NCBI RefSeq assembly: GCF_001422985.1
Contig: NZ_LMNL01000038.1
Span: forward strand, 46,541-110,540
Reading direction: 5' to 3'
Source of the DNA: Methylobacterium sp. Leaf117
GTDB lineage: Bacteria > Pseudomonadota > Alphaproteobacteria > Rhizobiales > Beijerinckiaceae
Length of the DNA stretch: 64,000 bases
Shown here: positions 7,687 to 17,007 of the stretch, piece after piece
How positions within the stretch are numbered: position 1 is the stretch's first letter
Layout: every line of letters begins with the position of its first letter
The notes under the pieces: generated by a model
Seen by the model: the letters and a program-made list of their open reading frames with translations, nothing else
What the model was told of the DNA's origin: nothing
The model's database searches: none
Position numbers and translations under genes: made by a program

Positions 7687-9354
7687 CTAACTGAACAAGA
7701 TCAGCGACTTCGACAGTGTGGTCCAGATGCCCCACAGGATCGGGATTCCCACGGCGAGCCAAGCCAGTCCCGCCAGCGGACTGAAGCCCCCGCGCCCAAT
7801 CCCGCCGGAACCGAAACGCAGAGGCGCCGAGCTCGCGCTTCCCTCGACTTCCACCGCGGAGAGTTCGGCATCGGTCATGAACCAGCGCGCCGCGAGCGGT
7901 CGCACCAGATGGTTGGCGAGGAAGCCGACCGCAAGGAATCCCGCGAGGATGTACATCGTCCGGGTGTAGAGCGCCGCCCCCTGGATGCCGGCATCGACCT
8001 GGGCTTGGCGGATCGCCGTCACCACGAAGGGGCCGACCATGCCGGCCGTGGACCAGGCGGTCAGGATCCGCCCGTGGATGGCGCCGACGAACTGGGTGCC
8101 GAAGACGTCGGCGAGGTAGGCCGGGATCGTCGAGAAGCCGCCACCATACATCGACAGGATCACGCAGAAGAACAGCACGAACAGCGCCTTGGAGCCGATG
8201 CCGGCGGCCCAGGGCGCGGCCGCGTAGAGCAGGCAACCAAGGACGAAGAAGGTGGCATAGGTGAGCTTGCGGCCGATCCTGTCCGACATCGACGCCCAGA
8301 AGAAGCGTCCGAGGATGTTGAAGAGCGAGAGCAGGCCGACGAACCCGGCCGCCACCGCCGCGATCTGGGTCTTCTGGCCGGCATCGAGCTGTCCGAAGCC
8401 GACACCCGGCTGACCGATCAGGGCGCCGCCGAAGATCTCCTGCAGCATCGGCGAGGCTAGGGCGAGCACGCCGATGCCGGCCGAGACGTTGAGAGCCAGG
8501 GCGGTCCAGAGCAGCCAGAACTGCGGAGTCTTGTGAGCCTTGTCGAGATGGACGTGGCCGGAGGTGATCATCGCGCTCTTCGCGCTCGGCGCGACCCAGT
8601 CCGGCGGCTGCCAGCCGGCGGGCGGGACCCGGTAGCCGAAGGCGCCGCAGAGCATCGCGACGATGTAGAGCCCGCCCATCACCGCCAGGGTCTGCCACAC
8701 GCCGGCCGAGGTCGGCGTCTTGAACGTGTTGATCAGCAGGGTGGCCAGCGGCGAGCCGATCATGGCGCCGCCGCCGAAGCCCATGATGGCCATGCCGGTG
8801 GCCATGCCGCGCCGGTCGGGGAACCACTTCACCAGGGTCGAGACCGGGGAGATGTAGCCGAGCCCGAGGCCGATGCCGCCGATCAGGCCCATGCCGAGCC
8901 AGATCAGCCAGAGCTGGTGCAGGTAGACGCCGAGTGCGCCGATCAGGAACCCGCCGCCCCAGCAGAGGGCCGCCGCGAGGCCGGCCTTGCGGGGACCGGC
9001 TCGCTCCAGCCAGCCGCCGAACACCGCCGCCGACAAGCCGAGCATGACGATGCCGATGGAGAAGACGATCACGAGGTCGCTGACGCGCCAGTCGCAGGTG
9101 GTGGTGAACAGCGCCGTGGCGATGCTCATGTCCGGGCAGGCGGCCGGCGCGGGCTGGCCGACGCTGAGCGCCCGGGACAGGGGCAGCCAGAACACCGACA
9201 GCCCGTAGGACATCCCGATGCAGAGGTGGATGGCGAGGGCCGCGGGCGGCACCAGCCAACGGTTGAAGCCGGGCTCTGCAATGGTATTGTCGCGGGATAA
9301 CCAGCCATGAGAACGCGCGTCCGCCAAGGACGCGCCAGCAACGCGAACACTCAT
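7687..9354 (-). CDS. MFS transporter, OFA (oxalate/formate antiporter-like) family
   Basis: A 555-residue protein with 12 predicted membrane spans and a long extracytoplasmic loop after span 1-2 (APAACPDMSIATALFTTTCDW, two cysteines). The block with GLGYISPVSTLVKWFPDRRGMATG is characteristic of the OFA family, whose known members exchange oxalate or formate; the true substrate here is unknown. A cytoplasmic loop follows span 6 and a hydrophilic insert precedes the last span. A palindrome (9393-9408) lies 39 bases upstream of the start and may be an operator. The upstream cupin gene is on the same strand but 166 bases away, with a hairpin between, so this is probably a separate transcript. Confidence 0.9.
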   Translation of the reverse strand: MSVRVAGASLADARSHGWLSRDNTIAEPGFNRWLVPPAALAIHLCIGMSYGLSVFWLPLSRALSVGQPAPAACPDMSIATALFTTTCDWRVSDLVIVFSIGIVMLGLSAAVFGGWLERAGPRKAGLAAALCWGGGFLIGALGVYLHQLWLIWLGMGLIGGIGLGLGYISPVSTLVKWFPDRRGMATGMAIMGFGGGAMIGSPLATLLINTFKTPTSAGVWQTLAVMGGLYIVAMLCGAFGYRVPPAGWQPPDWVAPSAKSAMITSGHVHLDKAHKTPQFWLLWTALALNVSAGIGVLALASPMLQEIFGGALIGQPGVGFGQLDAGQKTQIAAVAAGFVGLLSLFNILGRFFWASMSDRIGRKLTYATFFVLGCLLYAAAPWAAGIGSKALFVLFFCVILSMYGGGFSTIPAYLADVFGTQFVGAIHGRILTAWSTAGMVGPFVVTAIRQAQVDAGIQGAALYTRTMYILAGFLAVGFLANHLVRPLAARWFMTDAELSAVEVEGSASSAPLRFGSGGIGRGGFSPLAGLAWLAVGIPILWGIWTTLSKSLILFS

Positions 9355-9392
9355 CTCAGGCTTCTCTCCCTCAGCGGCCTCGTAGGGCCTTG

Positions 9393-9408
9393 TTATTCGA
9401 TTGAATAA
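9393..9408. promoter_or_regulatory. palindrome upstream of the OFA transporter
   Basis: Inverted repeat TTATTC-GATT-GAATAA in an AT-rich pocket 39 bases before the transporter start. A likely promoter or operator region; the binding protein is unknown. Confidence 0.4.
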
Positions 9409-9434
9409 ATCAACACGGTAATCGCTTATTTATT

Positions 9435-9454
9435 CCGGGAAAGAACATTCCCGG
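9435..9454. terminator. hairpin downstream of the cupin gene
   Basis: CCGGGAA, a 6-base loop, then TTCCCGG, 67 bases after the cupin stop on the minus strand. A following U-run is lacking, so intrinsic termination is uncertain. Confidence 0.35.
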
Positions 9455-9520
9455 GGCCCCACGCGAACTGCTGAACATGAACGGAGCGGGACTCAGCTCA
9501 CACGGTGCGTGAAAGGTGTA

Positions 9521-9970
9521 TTACTTAAAGCGACCAGGCAGGTCGACGGTCGGCTCGACGTCGAGGCCGGTGACGATCATCGTGCAGGGTTGATCGCCTA
9601 CTGTGCCGGAACGATGACCGGTCCGCCCGTCGCTCTCCTTCGTGTTCTGGTCCTCGCCGAACATGATCTCGCCGGGCCCCATCTCGACGCGGGTGCCGTC
9701 CATGGTCTCGACAAACCATCGGCCCGTGAGAACCGCGATCCACTGAGGCTTCGGATTCTCGTGCCAGTCACCGATCCAACCGGCGGGGAGCACAGTAAAG
9801 GTCACGCCAGCCTTCGATGGATCCATTTTGTCGTTCCATTGCGGGGCGACCTCCGCGTTTACGCCCTCGAACACGAAGGACGAAAGCTCGCAGCGCTTTT
9901 GGCGGCTGACGCCCTCGGCGTCAGTGTAGACATGCCAATAAGGCATGCGGGGCGACTGCTGATCGGTCAT
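9521..9970 (-). CDS. cupin-fold protein
   Basis: A 149-residue protein with the double-stranded beta-helix pattern of cupins: GVTFTVLPAGWIGDWHENPKPQWIAVLTGRWFVET followed by GTRVEMGPGEIMFGEDQ. Only one histidine of the usual metal-binding set is obvious in the first motif (DWHENP), so metal binding is uncertain. I start at the ATG at 9970 (MTDQQSP); a longer frame to 10066 begins with low-complexity sequence. It follows the DoxX-like gene by 82 bases on the same strand. Role unknown; small cupins of this type often act on reactive small molecules. Confidence 0.7.
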   Translation of the reverse strand: MTDQQSPRMPYWHVYTDAEGVSRQKRCELSSFVFEGVNAEVAPQWNDKMDPSKAGVTFTVLPAGWIGDWHENPKPQWIAVLTGRWFVETMDGTRVEMGPGEIMFGEDQNTKESDGRTGHRSGTVGDQPCTMIVTGLDVEPTVDLPGRFK

Positions 9971-10052
9971 ACGCTCAGTATTCCTCAGGGGTTGCCGGGA
10001 CTGGGACTGGGTTTCTCTGTGGGGGGCATTCGGTTGCCCGAGAGGTGGACAC

Positions 10053-10463
10053 TTATGAACCAGCAATGACCACCAGTAGCAATCCGCCTACGAGGCCCAG
10101 GTTTTTGAGGAAGTCCCACAAGTGCGCGCGGCCCTTGCCGTTCTCCGACCAGAAGTCCGGGTACTTCCACCAACGATGATAAAAAAGTGCAGTAACCACG
10201 CAGAAGCCTGCGAGCACGAAGGCAGCGGCCCGGTCGAACCAGCCCAATACAATCATCACCGGCGTCACTGCCTCTACAAAAACGCCGACGACAACAAGTA
10301 CAGCTGGACTAGGCAGAGGACCGGATGAGGCCTGCTTTATCGCGTCATGCCAATGTACCATCTTATCCAGCGCGCTTATTGGAAACAGGCACACGAGGCA
10401 GATCTTCGCCACGAGTGGTATCCCTATAAGGTTGAGCCCTGTCATCGCCTCGGCATCCATCAT
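10053..10463 (-). CDS. DoxX-family membrane protein
   Basis: A 136-residue protein with four predicted spans (about 12-30, 50-70, 77-98, 115-133) and the DoxX-type features KICLVCLFPISALDKMVHW near the N-terminus and a HRWWKYPDFW linker before the last span. DoxX-like proteins are associated with quinone or thiol redox in the membrane, but the function here is not proven. It is the first gene of a likely two-gene unit with the cupin and is divergent from the GMC oxidoreductase. The start is uncertain among three in-frame ATGs (10463, 10460, 10445). Confidence 0.75.
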   Translation of the reverse strand: MMDAEAMTGLNLIGIPLVAKICLVCLFPISALDKMVHWHDAIKQASSGPLPSPAVLVVVGVFVEAVTPVMIVLGWFDRAAAFVLAGFCVVTALFYHRWWKYPDFWSENGKGRAHLWDFLKNLGLVGGLLLVVIAGS

Positions 10464-10661
10464 TCAATGTAAATGGGGCGAGACGGGGCATGATCCATTG
10501 GGGACCGGCGTTCCTGAAGTGAGATTCTTGTCTGCCAACGTACTGTTCTCGACGCTCCATCCGGCGCTTCGAGCCACGAACCGGTTACCTTGGGAGCTGC
10601 AACGCTGGCAGGGTCTCCACGTTGGCAGCGCAAGTTCGAACACTTCAAAGCAGGACGTTGA

Positions 10662-12230
10662 ATGCCGGCGGATCATTACGACGTCATCGTGATCGGCTCA
10701 GGTCCGGGAGGCGGCTCGCTGACCAGCCGGCTCGCTAGTACCGGCAAGCGCATCTTACTCTTGGAGCGCGGCGACTACCTTCCCCGCTCCCAAGAAAATT
10801 GGAGCGCGAAAGCCGTGTTCGTCGAGGGCAAGTACCAAGCAAAGGAGACGTGGTACGGAGGTGATGGTCACGCCTTTCATCCGGGACTGCACTACTATGT
10901 TGGCGGCAACTCCAAGGTGTACGGCGCAGCCTTGTTCCGCATGCGAGAGCGCGACTTCGGAGAGGTTCGCCACGTCGACGGCGTATCGCCTGCCTGGCCG
11001 GTCTCCTACGCAGAGTTCGAGCCCTACTACGCAGAGGCGGAGCGCCTTTTCGCAGTGCACGGCAACCGCGGCGAGGACCCGAACGAGCCCTGGTCGAGCG
11101 GTCCCTACGATTACCCGGCGGTGAGCCATGCGCCGCGGATCCAGAAGCTCTCCGACGATTGGCGCAAGGCCGGATTGCGCCCATTCCACCTGCCGCTTGG
11201 GATCAAGCTCGACGAGCGCAACGGCCGCCCCACCCCCACCTCGATCTGCATCCGCTGTGACGCCTTCGACGGCTTCCCTTGCCTGCTGAACGGCAAGGCC
11301 GACGCCCAAGTGATGACCGTCGATCCGACATTAGACCGGCACGACAACGTCACGCTCCTCGTGAACGCCTACGTCTCACGACTCGAGACCGACCCCGTTG
11401 GCAGGACAGTCACCGGCGTCTGCGTGACTCGGGAAGGACAGGAGGAGCGTTACTCAGCCGACGTCGTCGTGGTCGCCTGCGGTGCGCTGTGCTCGGCGCT
11501 GCTGCTCTTGCGCTCAGCCAACGCCGTGCACCCGAACGGTCTCGCCAATGGCTCAGATCAAGTCGGGCGCAACTACATCCGCCATAACATGTCGGTGCTC
11601 ATGGGACTGTCGAAGGAGGTCAACGAGACCATCTTCCAAAAGACCCTCGCCGTCTCCGACTTCTACTTCGGATCGCAGGAGTGGGAGTTCCCGATGGGTC
11701 TGATCCAGATGTGCGCCAAGACGCACCCGGACCAAATTCGAGGCGAGGAGTTCCCCGCCTGGACGGAGTTCCTGCCGAATGCTCCGTTCGACATGATGGC
11801 CCGCCACTCCGTCGACTTTTGGCTCCAGAGCGAGGATCTACCTCACCCCGACAACCGCATCACCATCGGCCGCGACGGACGCGTGACTCTCAACGTTGCG
11901 CAAAACAATCGTGAGGCGCACGAGCGGCTGCGTCTGAAGCTGGAGGAGTTGCTCGAGCCAGGCGGGCTCTACAGCTACATATTTGAGCGTTCTCTCTATC
12001 TCGGCAAGGATATTCCGCTGTCAGGCACCGCGCACCAAGCTGGCACCCTTCGCTTTGGCACAGACCCGAAGGCAAGCGTTCTGGACCCCAATTGCAAAGC
12101 GCACGAACTCGATAACCTCTACGCCACCGACGCGAGCTTCTTCCCCTCGATCGGCGCCGTGAACCCGACGCTGACGATCATTGCCAACGCATTGCGGGTT
12201 GCCGACCACATCGAGCGCCGCCTCACCTGA
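10662..12230 (+). CDS. GMC-family FAD-dependent oxidoreductase
   Basis: A 522-residue flavoprotein. The N-terminal dinucleotide fold is VIGSGPGGGSLTSRLASTGKRILLLERG (residues about 10-37), and the C-terminal active-site region has AHQAGT and VNPTLTI, supplying the His/Asn pair usual in GMC enzymes that oxidise alcohols or sugars. A cluster of three cysteines (196, 199, 207; C-X2-C-X6-C) precedes a GKADA segment and might bind an Fe-S centre. There is no signal peptide, so it acts on the cytoplasmic side. The substrate is unknown; the GH15 enzyme and a lactonase nearby suggest sugars or polyols. Confidence 0.9.
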   Translation: MPADHYDVIVIGSGPGGGSLTSRLASTGKRILLLERGDYLPRSQENWSAKAVFVEGKYQAKETWYGGDGHAFHPGLHYYVGGNSKVYGAALFRMRERDFGEVRHVDGVSPAWPVSYAEFEPYYAEAERLFAVHGNRGEDPNEPWSSGPYDYPAVSHAPRIQKLSDDWRKAGLRPFHLPLGIKLDERNGRPTPTSICIRCDAFDGFPCLLNGKADAQVMTVDPTLDRHDNVTLLVNAYVSRLETDPVGRTVTGVCVTREGQEERYSADVVVVACGALCSALLLLRSANAVHPNGLANGSDQVGRNYIRHNMSVLMGLSKEVNETIFQKTLAVSDFYFGSQEWEFPMGLIQMCAKTHPDQIRGEEFPAWTEFLPNAPFDMMARHSVDFWLQSEDLPHPDNRITIGRDGRVTLNVAQNNREAHERLRLKLEELLEPGGLYSYIFERSLYLGKDIPLSGTAHQAGTLRFGTDPKASVLDPNCKAHELDNLYATDASFFPSIGAVNPTLTIIANALRVADHIERRLT

Positions 12231-12335
12231 CGACATGCTACGCGCCCCCGCTCCGCGGCCCGCCTTCTGACCTGTTCCGGATCCTACAGGGCGCGCGCTG
12301 CATGCTGTGACAGTTGTCTGCCAGAGGACAGGCCC

Positions 12336-14144
12336 ATGAGAAAACTCATCGAGAATTATGCCCTCATCGGCGACGGCGAGACTGCTGCACTGGTTGGCCG
12401 CGACGGGTCGGTCGACTGGCTCTGCTGGCCCCGCTTCGACTCGGACGCATGCCTGGCTGCCCTACTCGGTACGGACGAGCATGGCAGCTGGAGGCTCGCT
12501 CCCATTCAATCCGCGCGGGTTGAGCGCCGCTACCAACCCGACACGCTCATACTCGAGACCGACTTCCATACGAGCGACGGCGCGGTCCGCCTGACCGACT
12601 TCATGCCGGTGGGGGACGGCAACTCCGTCCTGGTGCGGATCGTCACCGGCCTGCGCGGAAGCGTACGCGTCCGGACCGTACTCAACCTGCGATTCGATTA
12701 CGGTTCGCTCTCCCCCTGGCTAGAGCGGCACGGCAAGCGTGCGCTCGCCCGCACCGGTCCAGGCCTTGTCGTCCTGCACGCCCCTGTTGTCCTCAGTGGC
12801 GATCAGCAGATCATCGAGGCTGAGTTTGAGGTGAATGAAGGGGACGAGTTATCGTTCGAGTTGATGTACGGCGCTTCCACCGAGCCTGCCCCAGATCGCA
12901 TCGATGCGAAGCGAGCGCTCACGGCAACACAGAAATACTGGCGTGAGTGGGTCGGCCAGCTCAAAAATCCGACGCCTTGGCCGGAGGCCGTGCGCCGCTC
13001 CCTCATCACGCTGAAGGCCCTGATCTATCGCCCATCCGGGGGCATTGTCGCAGCCCCAACGACATCACTACCGGAGGCTCCCGCCGGTGAGATGAACTGG
13101 GACTACCGCTACGCTTGGCTCCGTGACTCGACCTTCACTCTCTCAGCGCTGCTGAATGCCGGGTTTACGGAGGAGGCCGTCGCCTGGCGCGATTGGCTGT
13201 TGCGCGCTGTCGCGGGTGATCCTGACAAGATGCGGATCATGTACCGCATTGATGGAGGACGCCGGCTGGAGGAATGGACTGTCGCATGGTTGCCCGGTTA
13301 TCGCTGGTCCAAACCCGTGCGCATCGGCAACGCGGCGGCGGGCCAGCGTCAGCTCGACATTTATGGCGAGGTGATGGACACGATTCATCTCGCAGCCCAA
13401 GCAGGGGTGGAGCGCTCGAACCAGGAGCGGATCCTCGAGGAGGCGGTCGTACGCCATGTCGAGACGGTTTGGCGGAAGCCCGATCAGGGACTGTGGGAGG
13501 CGCGCGGCGAGCCACGCCATTACGTGTACTCCAAGGTGATGTGTTGGGTCGCGATCGACCGCTTCCTCGACGGCCGAGCCAAGGTGGCGGATGCCGACCC
13601 GGCGATGCTGTCGCACATGACGGACCTGCGAGACTGCATGCACGCGGAGATCTGCCAGGAAGGTTACGATCCTGGGCTAGGCACCTTTGTGGACTACTAT
13701 GGTGGACAAGAGCTCGATGCCAGCTTGCTGTTGCTGCCACTTGTCGGATTTCTTCGGATTGACGATGAGCGCATTGCACGCACCATCGCGGCAATCGAAC
13801 GGGATCTCGTCGACGAGGGTCTGGTGAGGCGCTGGAAGGCGCGCAGCCCAAACCCGGAGGGCACCTTCCTCGCCTGCACCTGTTGGTTAGCCGACTGCCA
13901 AGCTCTTCAAGGGCGGCGTGAGGCAGCGCACGAGACTTTCGAGCGGCTGCTCGCTGTGCGGAACGATCTGGGGCTTTTGGCTGAGGAGTACAACGTTCCC
14001 GGCCGGCACCTCTCGGGCAACTTCCCGCAAGCCCTCAGCCACCTCGCGCTCATCCAGACGGCTCTTAGCCTCTCGGGTCCCACGCTGCGGCGTGGCCGGG
14101 CAGCGGACATGGGGAAAGCTGGCGACGGCGGGCCGTGCGACTGA
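12336..14144 (+). CDS. glycoside hydrolase family 15 protein (glucoamylase/trehalase type)
   Basis: A 602-residue cytosolic protein of the bacterial GH15 type: an N-terminal beta-sandwich domain (starting IENYALIGDGETAALVGRDGSVDWLCWPRFDS) and an (alpha/alpha)6 catalytic barrel with NWDYRYAWLRDSTF. The two catalytic acids are expected in WEARGEPRHYVYSK and in AEEYN...GNFPQALSH, both present. Members hydrolyse alpha-glucosidic bonds; several act on trehalose. No signal peptide. The gene follows the GMC oxidoreductase by 105 bases in the same direction. Glucose released here could feed oxidation and lactonase steps encoded nearby (inference). Confidence 0.92.
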   Translation: MRKLIENYALIGDGETAALVGRDGSVDWLCWPRFDSDACLAALLGTDEHGSWRLAPIQSARVERRYQPDTLILETDFHTSDGAVRLTDFMPVGDGNSVLVRIVTGLRGSVRVRTVLNLRFDYGSLSPWLERHGKRALARTGPGLVVLHAPVVLSGDQQIIEAEFEVNEGDELSFELMYGASTEPAPDRIDAKRALTATQKYWREWVGQLKNPTPWPEAVRRSLITLKALIYRPSGGIVAAPTTSLPEAPAGEMNWDYRYAWLRDSTFTLSALLNAGFTEEAVAWRDWLLRAVAGDPDKMRIMYRIDGGRRLEEWTVAWLPGYRWSKPVRIGNAAAGQRQLDIYGEVMDTIHLAAQAGVERSNQERILEEAVVRHVETVWRKPDQGLWEARGEPRHYVYSKVMCWVAIDRFLDGRAKVADADPAMLSHMTDLRDCMHAEICQEGYDPGLGTFVDYYGGQELDASLLLLPLVGFLRIDDERIARTIAAIERDLVDEGLVRRWKARSPNPEGTFLACTCWLADCQALQGRREAAHETFERLLAVRNDLGLLAEEYNVPGRHLSGNFPQALSHLALIQTALSLSGPTLRRGRAADMGKAGDGGPCD

Positions 14145-14286
14145 AAGCCAGGATCTTGCTCTCCAGCAGAGTAATCTCCAGGCGCACAATCCTGGCCGAA
14201 TCAACGTCACCTAAAGCATTACCCCGTCATGCCGCCTTCGTCGTCCCGCGAACACTAAACTGAGCTCGCATGGAGAGGAGAGAATT

Positions 14287-14970
14287 ATGTGCAGTCTCGA
14301 CGAGATTTTTGCCAACAACCGTGGTTGGGCAGCGCGGCGGGTCTCTGACGACCCCGCATTCTTTACCCGTTTATCTAAGGAGCAATCCCCACGCTACATG
14401 TGGATCGGCTGTTCGGACAGCCGCGTGCCAGCCAATGAGATTATCGGCGTGGAACCGGGAGAGGTGTTCGTACACAGAAACATCGCAAATTTAGTCGTGC
14501 ATTCGGATCTGAATTGTTTATCGGCATTGGAGTATGCTGTCGAGGTTCTTGAGATCGCGCATATCCTGCTGGTTGGTCATTATGGTTGTGGCGGCGTCCA
14601 GGCCGTAGCCGAGAAGCGCTCAGCTGGGTTGGTGGACAATTGGTTGCGCCATATCGAGGATATCGCATTCAAGCACGCGGCCTGGATCGACACCGCAATC
14701 GATGACGAGGACCGGTGCGCTCGGCTCGCGGAACTGAACGTCATCGAGCAGGTAGCCAACGTGTGCCGCACCACGATCCTGCAGCGCGCTTGGTATCGAG
14801 GCTGCCGCATCTCGGTACACGGCCTAATCTACAGCTTACGGGACGGACTCCTTCGTGAACTCGTTCCCGGCGTCAGCAATGGGCAATTGTGGCAGCAACG
14901 CTACGACGTCTCACTTAGAGCGCTGAAGGAGCCCGCACCGGCCGAGTCGGTGCTTATACCTGAACGATAG
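14287..14970 (+). CDS. can: beta-class carbonic anhydrase
   Basis: A 227-residue enzyme interconverting CO2 and bicarbonate. The zinc ligands are Cys42, Asp44 (in CSDSR, with Arg46), His98 and Cys101 (in HYGCGG), the full set for the type-I or type-II beta class. The start at 14287 follows a GGAGAGGAGA site. Length matches E. coli Can (220). It stands alone after GH15 (142-base gap) and is somewhat lower in GC than its neighbours. Confidence 0.95.
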   Translation: MCSLDEIFANNRGWAARRVSDDPAFFTRLSKEQSPRYMWIGCSDSRVPANEIIGVEPGEVFVHRNIANLVVHSDLNCLSALEYAVEVLEIAHILLVGHYGCGGVQAVAEKRSAGLVDNWLRHIEDIAFKHAAWIDTAIDDEDRCARLAELNVIEQVANVCRTTILQRAWYRGCRISVHGLIYSLRDGLLRELVPGVSNGQLWQQRYDVSLRALKEPAPAESVLIPER

Positions 14971-15383
14971 ATAGAAGATCCTCGAAACCACCATAACGTG
15001 AGCACCGGCCGCGGTTCGCATTGCATGTTCGCAGATCGCCCGCCCCATCGTGCTGGCGGACGAGGCGCCAACATCCCCGTTCGCCTTCTGACACAGGGCA
15101 CCGCCACCTATCGCCTTCGCCGCTGCCACCGCCTCAAAACTCAGAAGAGCTTCATGAGAATAAAGCACCTGAACGGACAGGCAAGGTCCCTAGCGTGCCC
15201 TTCAGTTTATTAGATGAGCGGCGTCGAATGGCTGTACGGCAGGGTACACACAGGCTTGTTCGCCATCCTGAGCTCGGGCACTCTCGAAAAGTACCCATCA
15301 GGCCGTCAGACGCCAGCTACGATCGTCGAAACGGTCGGATCGAGAACTCGGCGCCCTCAGAGAAATCGCACGGAGACGCAGCG
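14971..15383. other. non-coding stretch
   Basis: 413 bases between the carbonic anhydrase and the next short gene. Both strands have only short frames with arginine/proline-rich, non-protein-like translations. I see no gene, RNA or clear terminator. Confidence 0.45.
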
Positions 15384-15605
15384 ATGCTAGCGACTCATGA
15401 TTGGAACATTTTTGGACGAAGAGAGCAGGCCGGGATCCGTTGTGCCATCCGGCAGGACCGCCCCGTGCCGACTTTTATCCAAGGTGCGGCATGGGAGTTC
15501 GTTGCTGCCATCAGAGCCGGCGAACCGGTCCCGTCCTGGTTCCGTCTTCGGATGGCTCGGCATTCGATGAAGGGTCTTGGATACTATTTGTTTCTCACCC
15601 TATAA
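15384..15605 (+). CDS. short hypothetical protein
   Basis: A 73-residue protein with the run VPTFIQGAAWEFVAAIRAGEPVPSWFRLRMARHSM, giving the impression of a genuine small fold, and ending GYYLFLTL. The ATG at 15384 has a GGAG site 10 bases upstream; the longer frame from 15021 has a low-complexity leader. No family is recognised. It is isolated between the carbonic anhydrase and the lactonase. Confidence 0.4.
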   Translation: MLATHDWNIFGRREQAGIRCAIRQDRPVPTFIQGAAWEFVAAIRAGEPVPSWFRLRMARHSMKGLGYYLFLTL

Positions 15606-15874
15606 ACCCCTTCAACAACGACTTTTATACAGACCTAGCTACAAATGGTTCTCGTTTACTCCTGAGCAGCCCCGATGTCAGACATGATGCACACGCGCGT
15701 TGACGAATGGCGGCCGGACTGTGCAAAATCCATCTAGAGAGAAAATCTGTTTGGTCTTGTTTCAGCGGCATTCAACATGCAAATGCCGGCCTATTTCGTC
15801 AATTCAGCTTGGTGTTCCGGCTAATTCAAGCGCCGCGGGACCTTGATTGCTGTCGAGACTTCACGAGGGCTAAG

Positions 15875-16828
15875 ATGGTGCCTGGTCTGTTACGCGTTGC
15901 AGGACCTCCCCATGCCGTCCCGCACGTGGATCCGCCTGAAGCGCTGGACTCCTGTTTTTCCGTGGTCGTACCTCACTCGGCGCGGCTCCTTTCGCTCTAC
16001 GACCAAGCAACCTTCAGTGAGGGTCCGGCCTGGTGGCCTGCTCGCCAATCGCTCGTATGGTCCGATATCGAGGGACGACGCGTGCTCGGCTGGCACGAGG
16101 ATGGGCGCGTCGAGGTCGTCGTCGACGCGACGCCGTTTATCAATGGCCATACGATCGACTGCGAGGGCAACCTCGTTCACTGCGAGCACGGGAACCGGCG
16201 CCTTTCACGTACGACGCCGGATGGACGCTACGAACCCCTGGTGGAGAGATACCGGGGACGACGCTTCAACTCCCCCAACGACGTTGTTTGCGCTGCAGAC
16301 GGCGCGCTCTGGTTCAGTGATCCGAGCTTTGGCCTGAAAATGCCCAAGCAGGGCCTACTCGCAGAGTCCGAGATCGACCATTGCAGCGTCTACCGCGTCG
16401 ATCCGGTGACATTCGAGGCGACCCGGATGGCAGATTTAGAACAGCCTAACGGTCTCGCCTTTACCCCTGATGGCCAGACCCTCTACGTCACCGACACCTC
16501 CCGCTCCCTTGGTGGCGACCGGCACACGATCTTCGCTTTCGACGTGACCGGGACCTGGGAGCTTAAGAACCGACGTGTCTTCGCTCAGATCGACCCAGGT
16601 ATACCGGACGGCCTGCGTGTCGACAGCCGGGGCTGGGTTTGGACAAGCTCGGAAGCTGGCGTGCAGGTTCTTTCAAGTACCGGACTACCGCTTGGCTTGA
16701 TTCCGACACCACAGGCCTGCTCAAATCTCTGCTTTTCTCCAGATGAAGCGCGCTTGTTTATTACATCACAAGCCAATCTCTACGCTATCGATCTCAACGC
16801 CGATCATTCTACCATGAGGCCACCCTGA
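15875..16828 (+). CDS. SMP-30/gluconolactonase-family protein
   Basis: A 317-residue six-bladed propeller hydrolase. Expected metal and active-site residues appear in order: Glu in FSEGPAWW, Asn in FNSPNDVV, Asn in EQPNGLAF and Asp in GIPDGLRVD. The family opens aldonolactones (for example gluconolactone to gluconate) using a divalent metal. I start at 15875, which has a GAGGG site and removes a 56-residue leader with unusual composition, though the first 30 residues remain weakly conserved. It lies just upstream of the large dehydrogenase operon, so it may supply its acid substrate (inference). Confidence 0.88.
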   Translation: MVPGLLRVAGPPHAVPHVDPPEALDSCFSVVVPHSARLLSLYDQATFSEGPAWWPARQSLVWSDIEGRRVLGWHEDGRVEVVVDATPFINGHTIDCEGNLVHCEHGNRRLSRTTPDGRYEPLVERYRGRRFNSPNDVVCAADGALWFSDPSFGLKMPKQGLLAESEIDHCSVYRVDPVTFEATRMADLEQPNGLAFTPDGQTLYVTDTSRSLGGDRHTIFAFDVTGTWELKNRRVFAQIDPGIPDGLRVDSRGWVWTSSEAGVQVLSSTGLPLGLIPTPQACSNLCFSPDEARLFITSQANLYAIDLNADHSTMRPP

Positions 16829-17007
16829 AGATCACCCGCCCTGGTATTACTTATAATTTCAGACTTAATGCTTACAGTTAGAAACCTATGATACCTAACA
16901 AAATAGCCGAACAAAATTCGATGTAGACGTACTATATTTCATTCTCCACCGCACTAGACGCTTTGTACGGCGCCGGCCGTCTTGAGCGCTCGCAGGAGCA
17001 ACCATCC

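Noticed and set aside
12300..12340. TGTGACA near 12306 as another ECF41-type promoter (minus strand)
   Set aside because: No CGTC at 15-18 bases from the box, and it would read away from any suitable gene.
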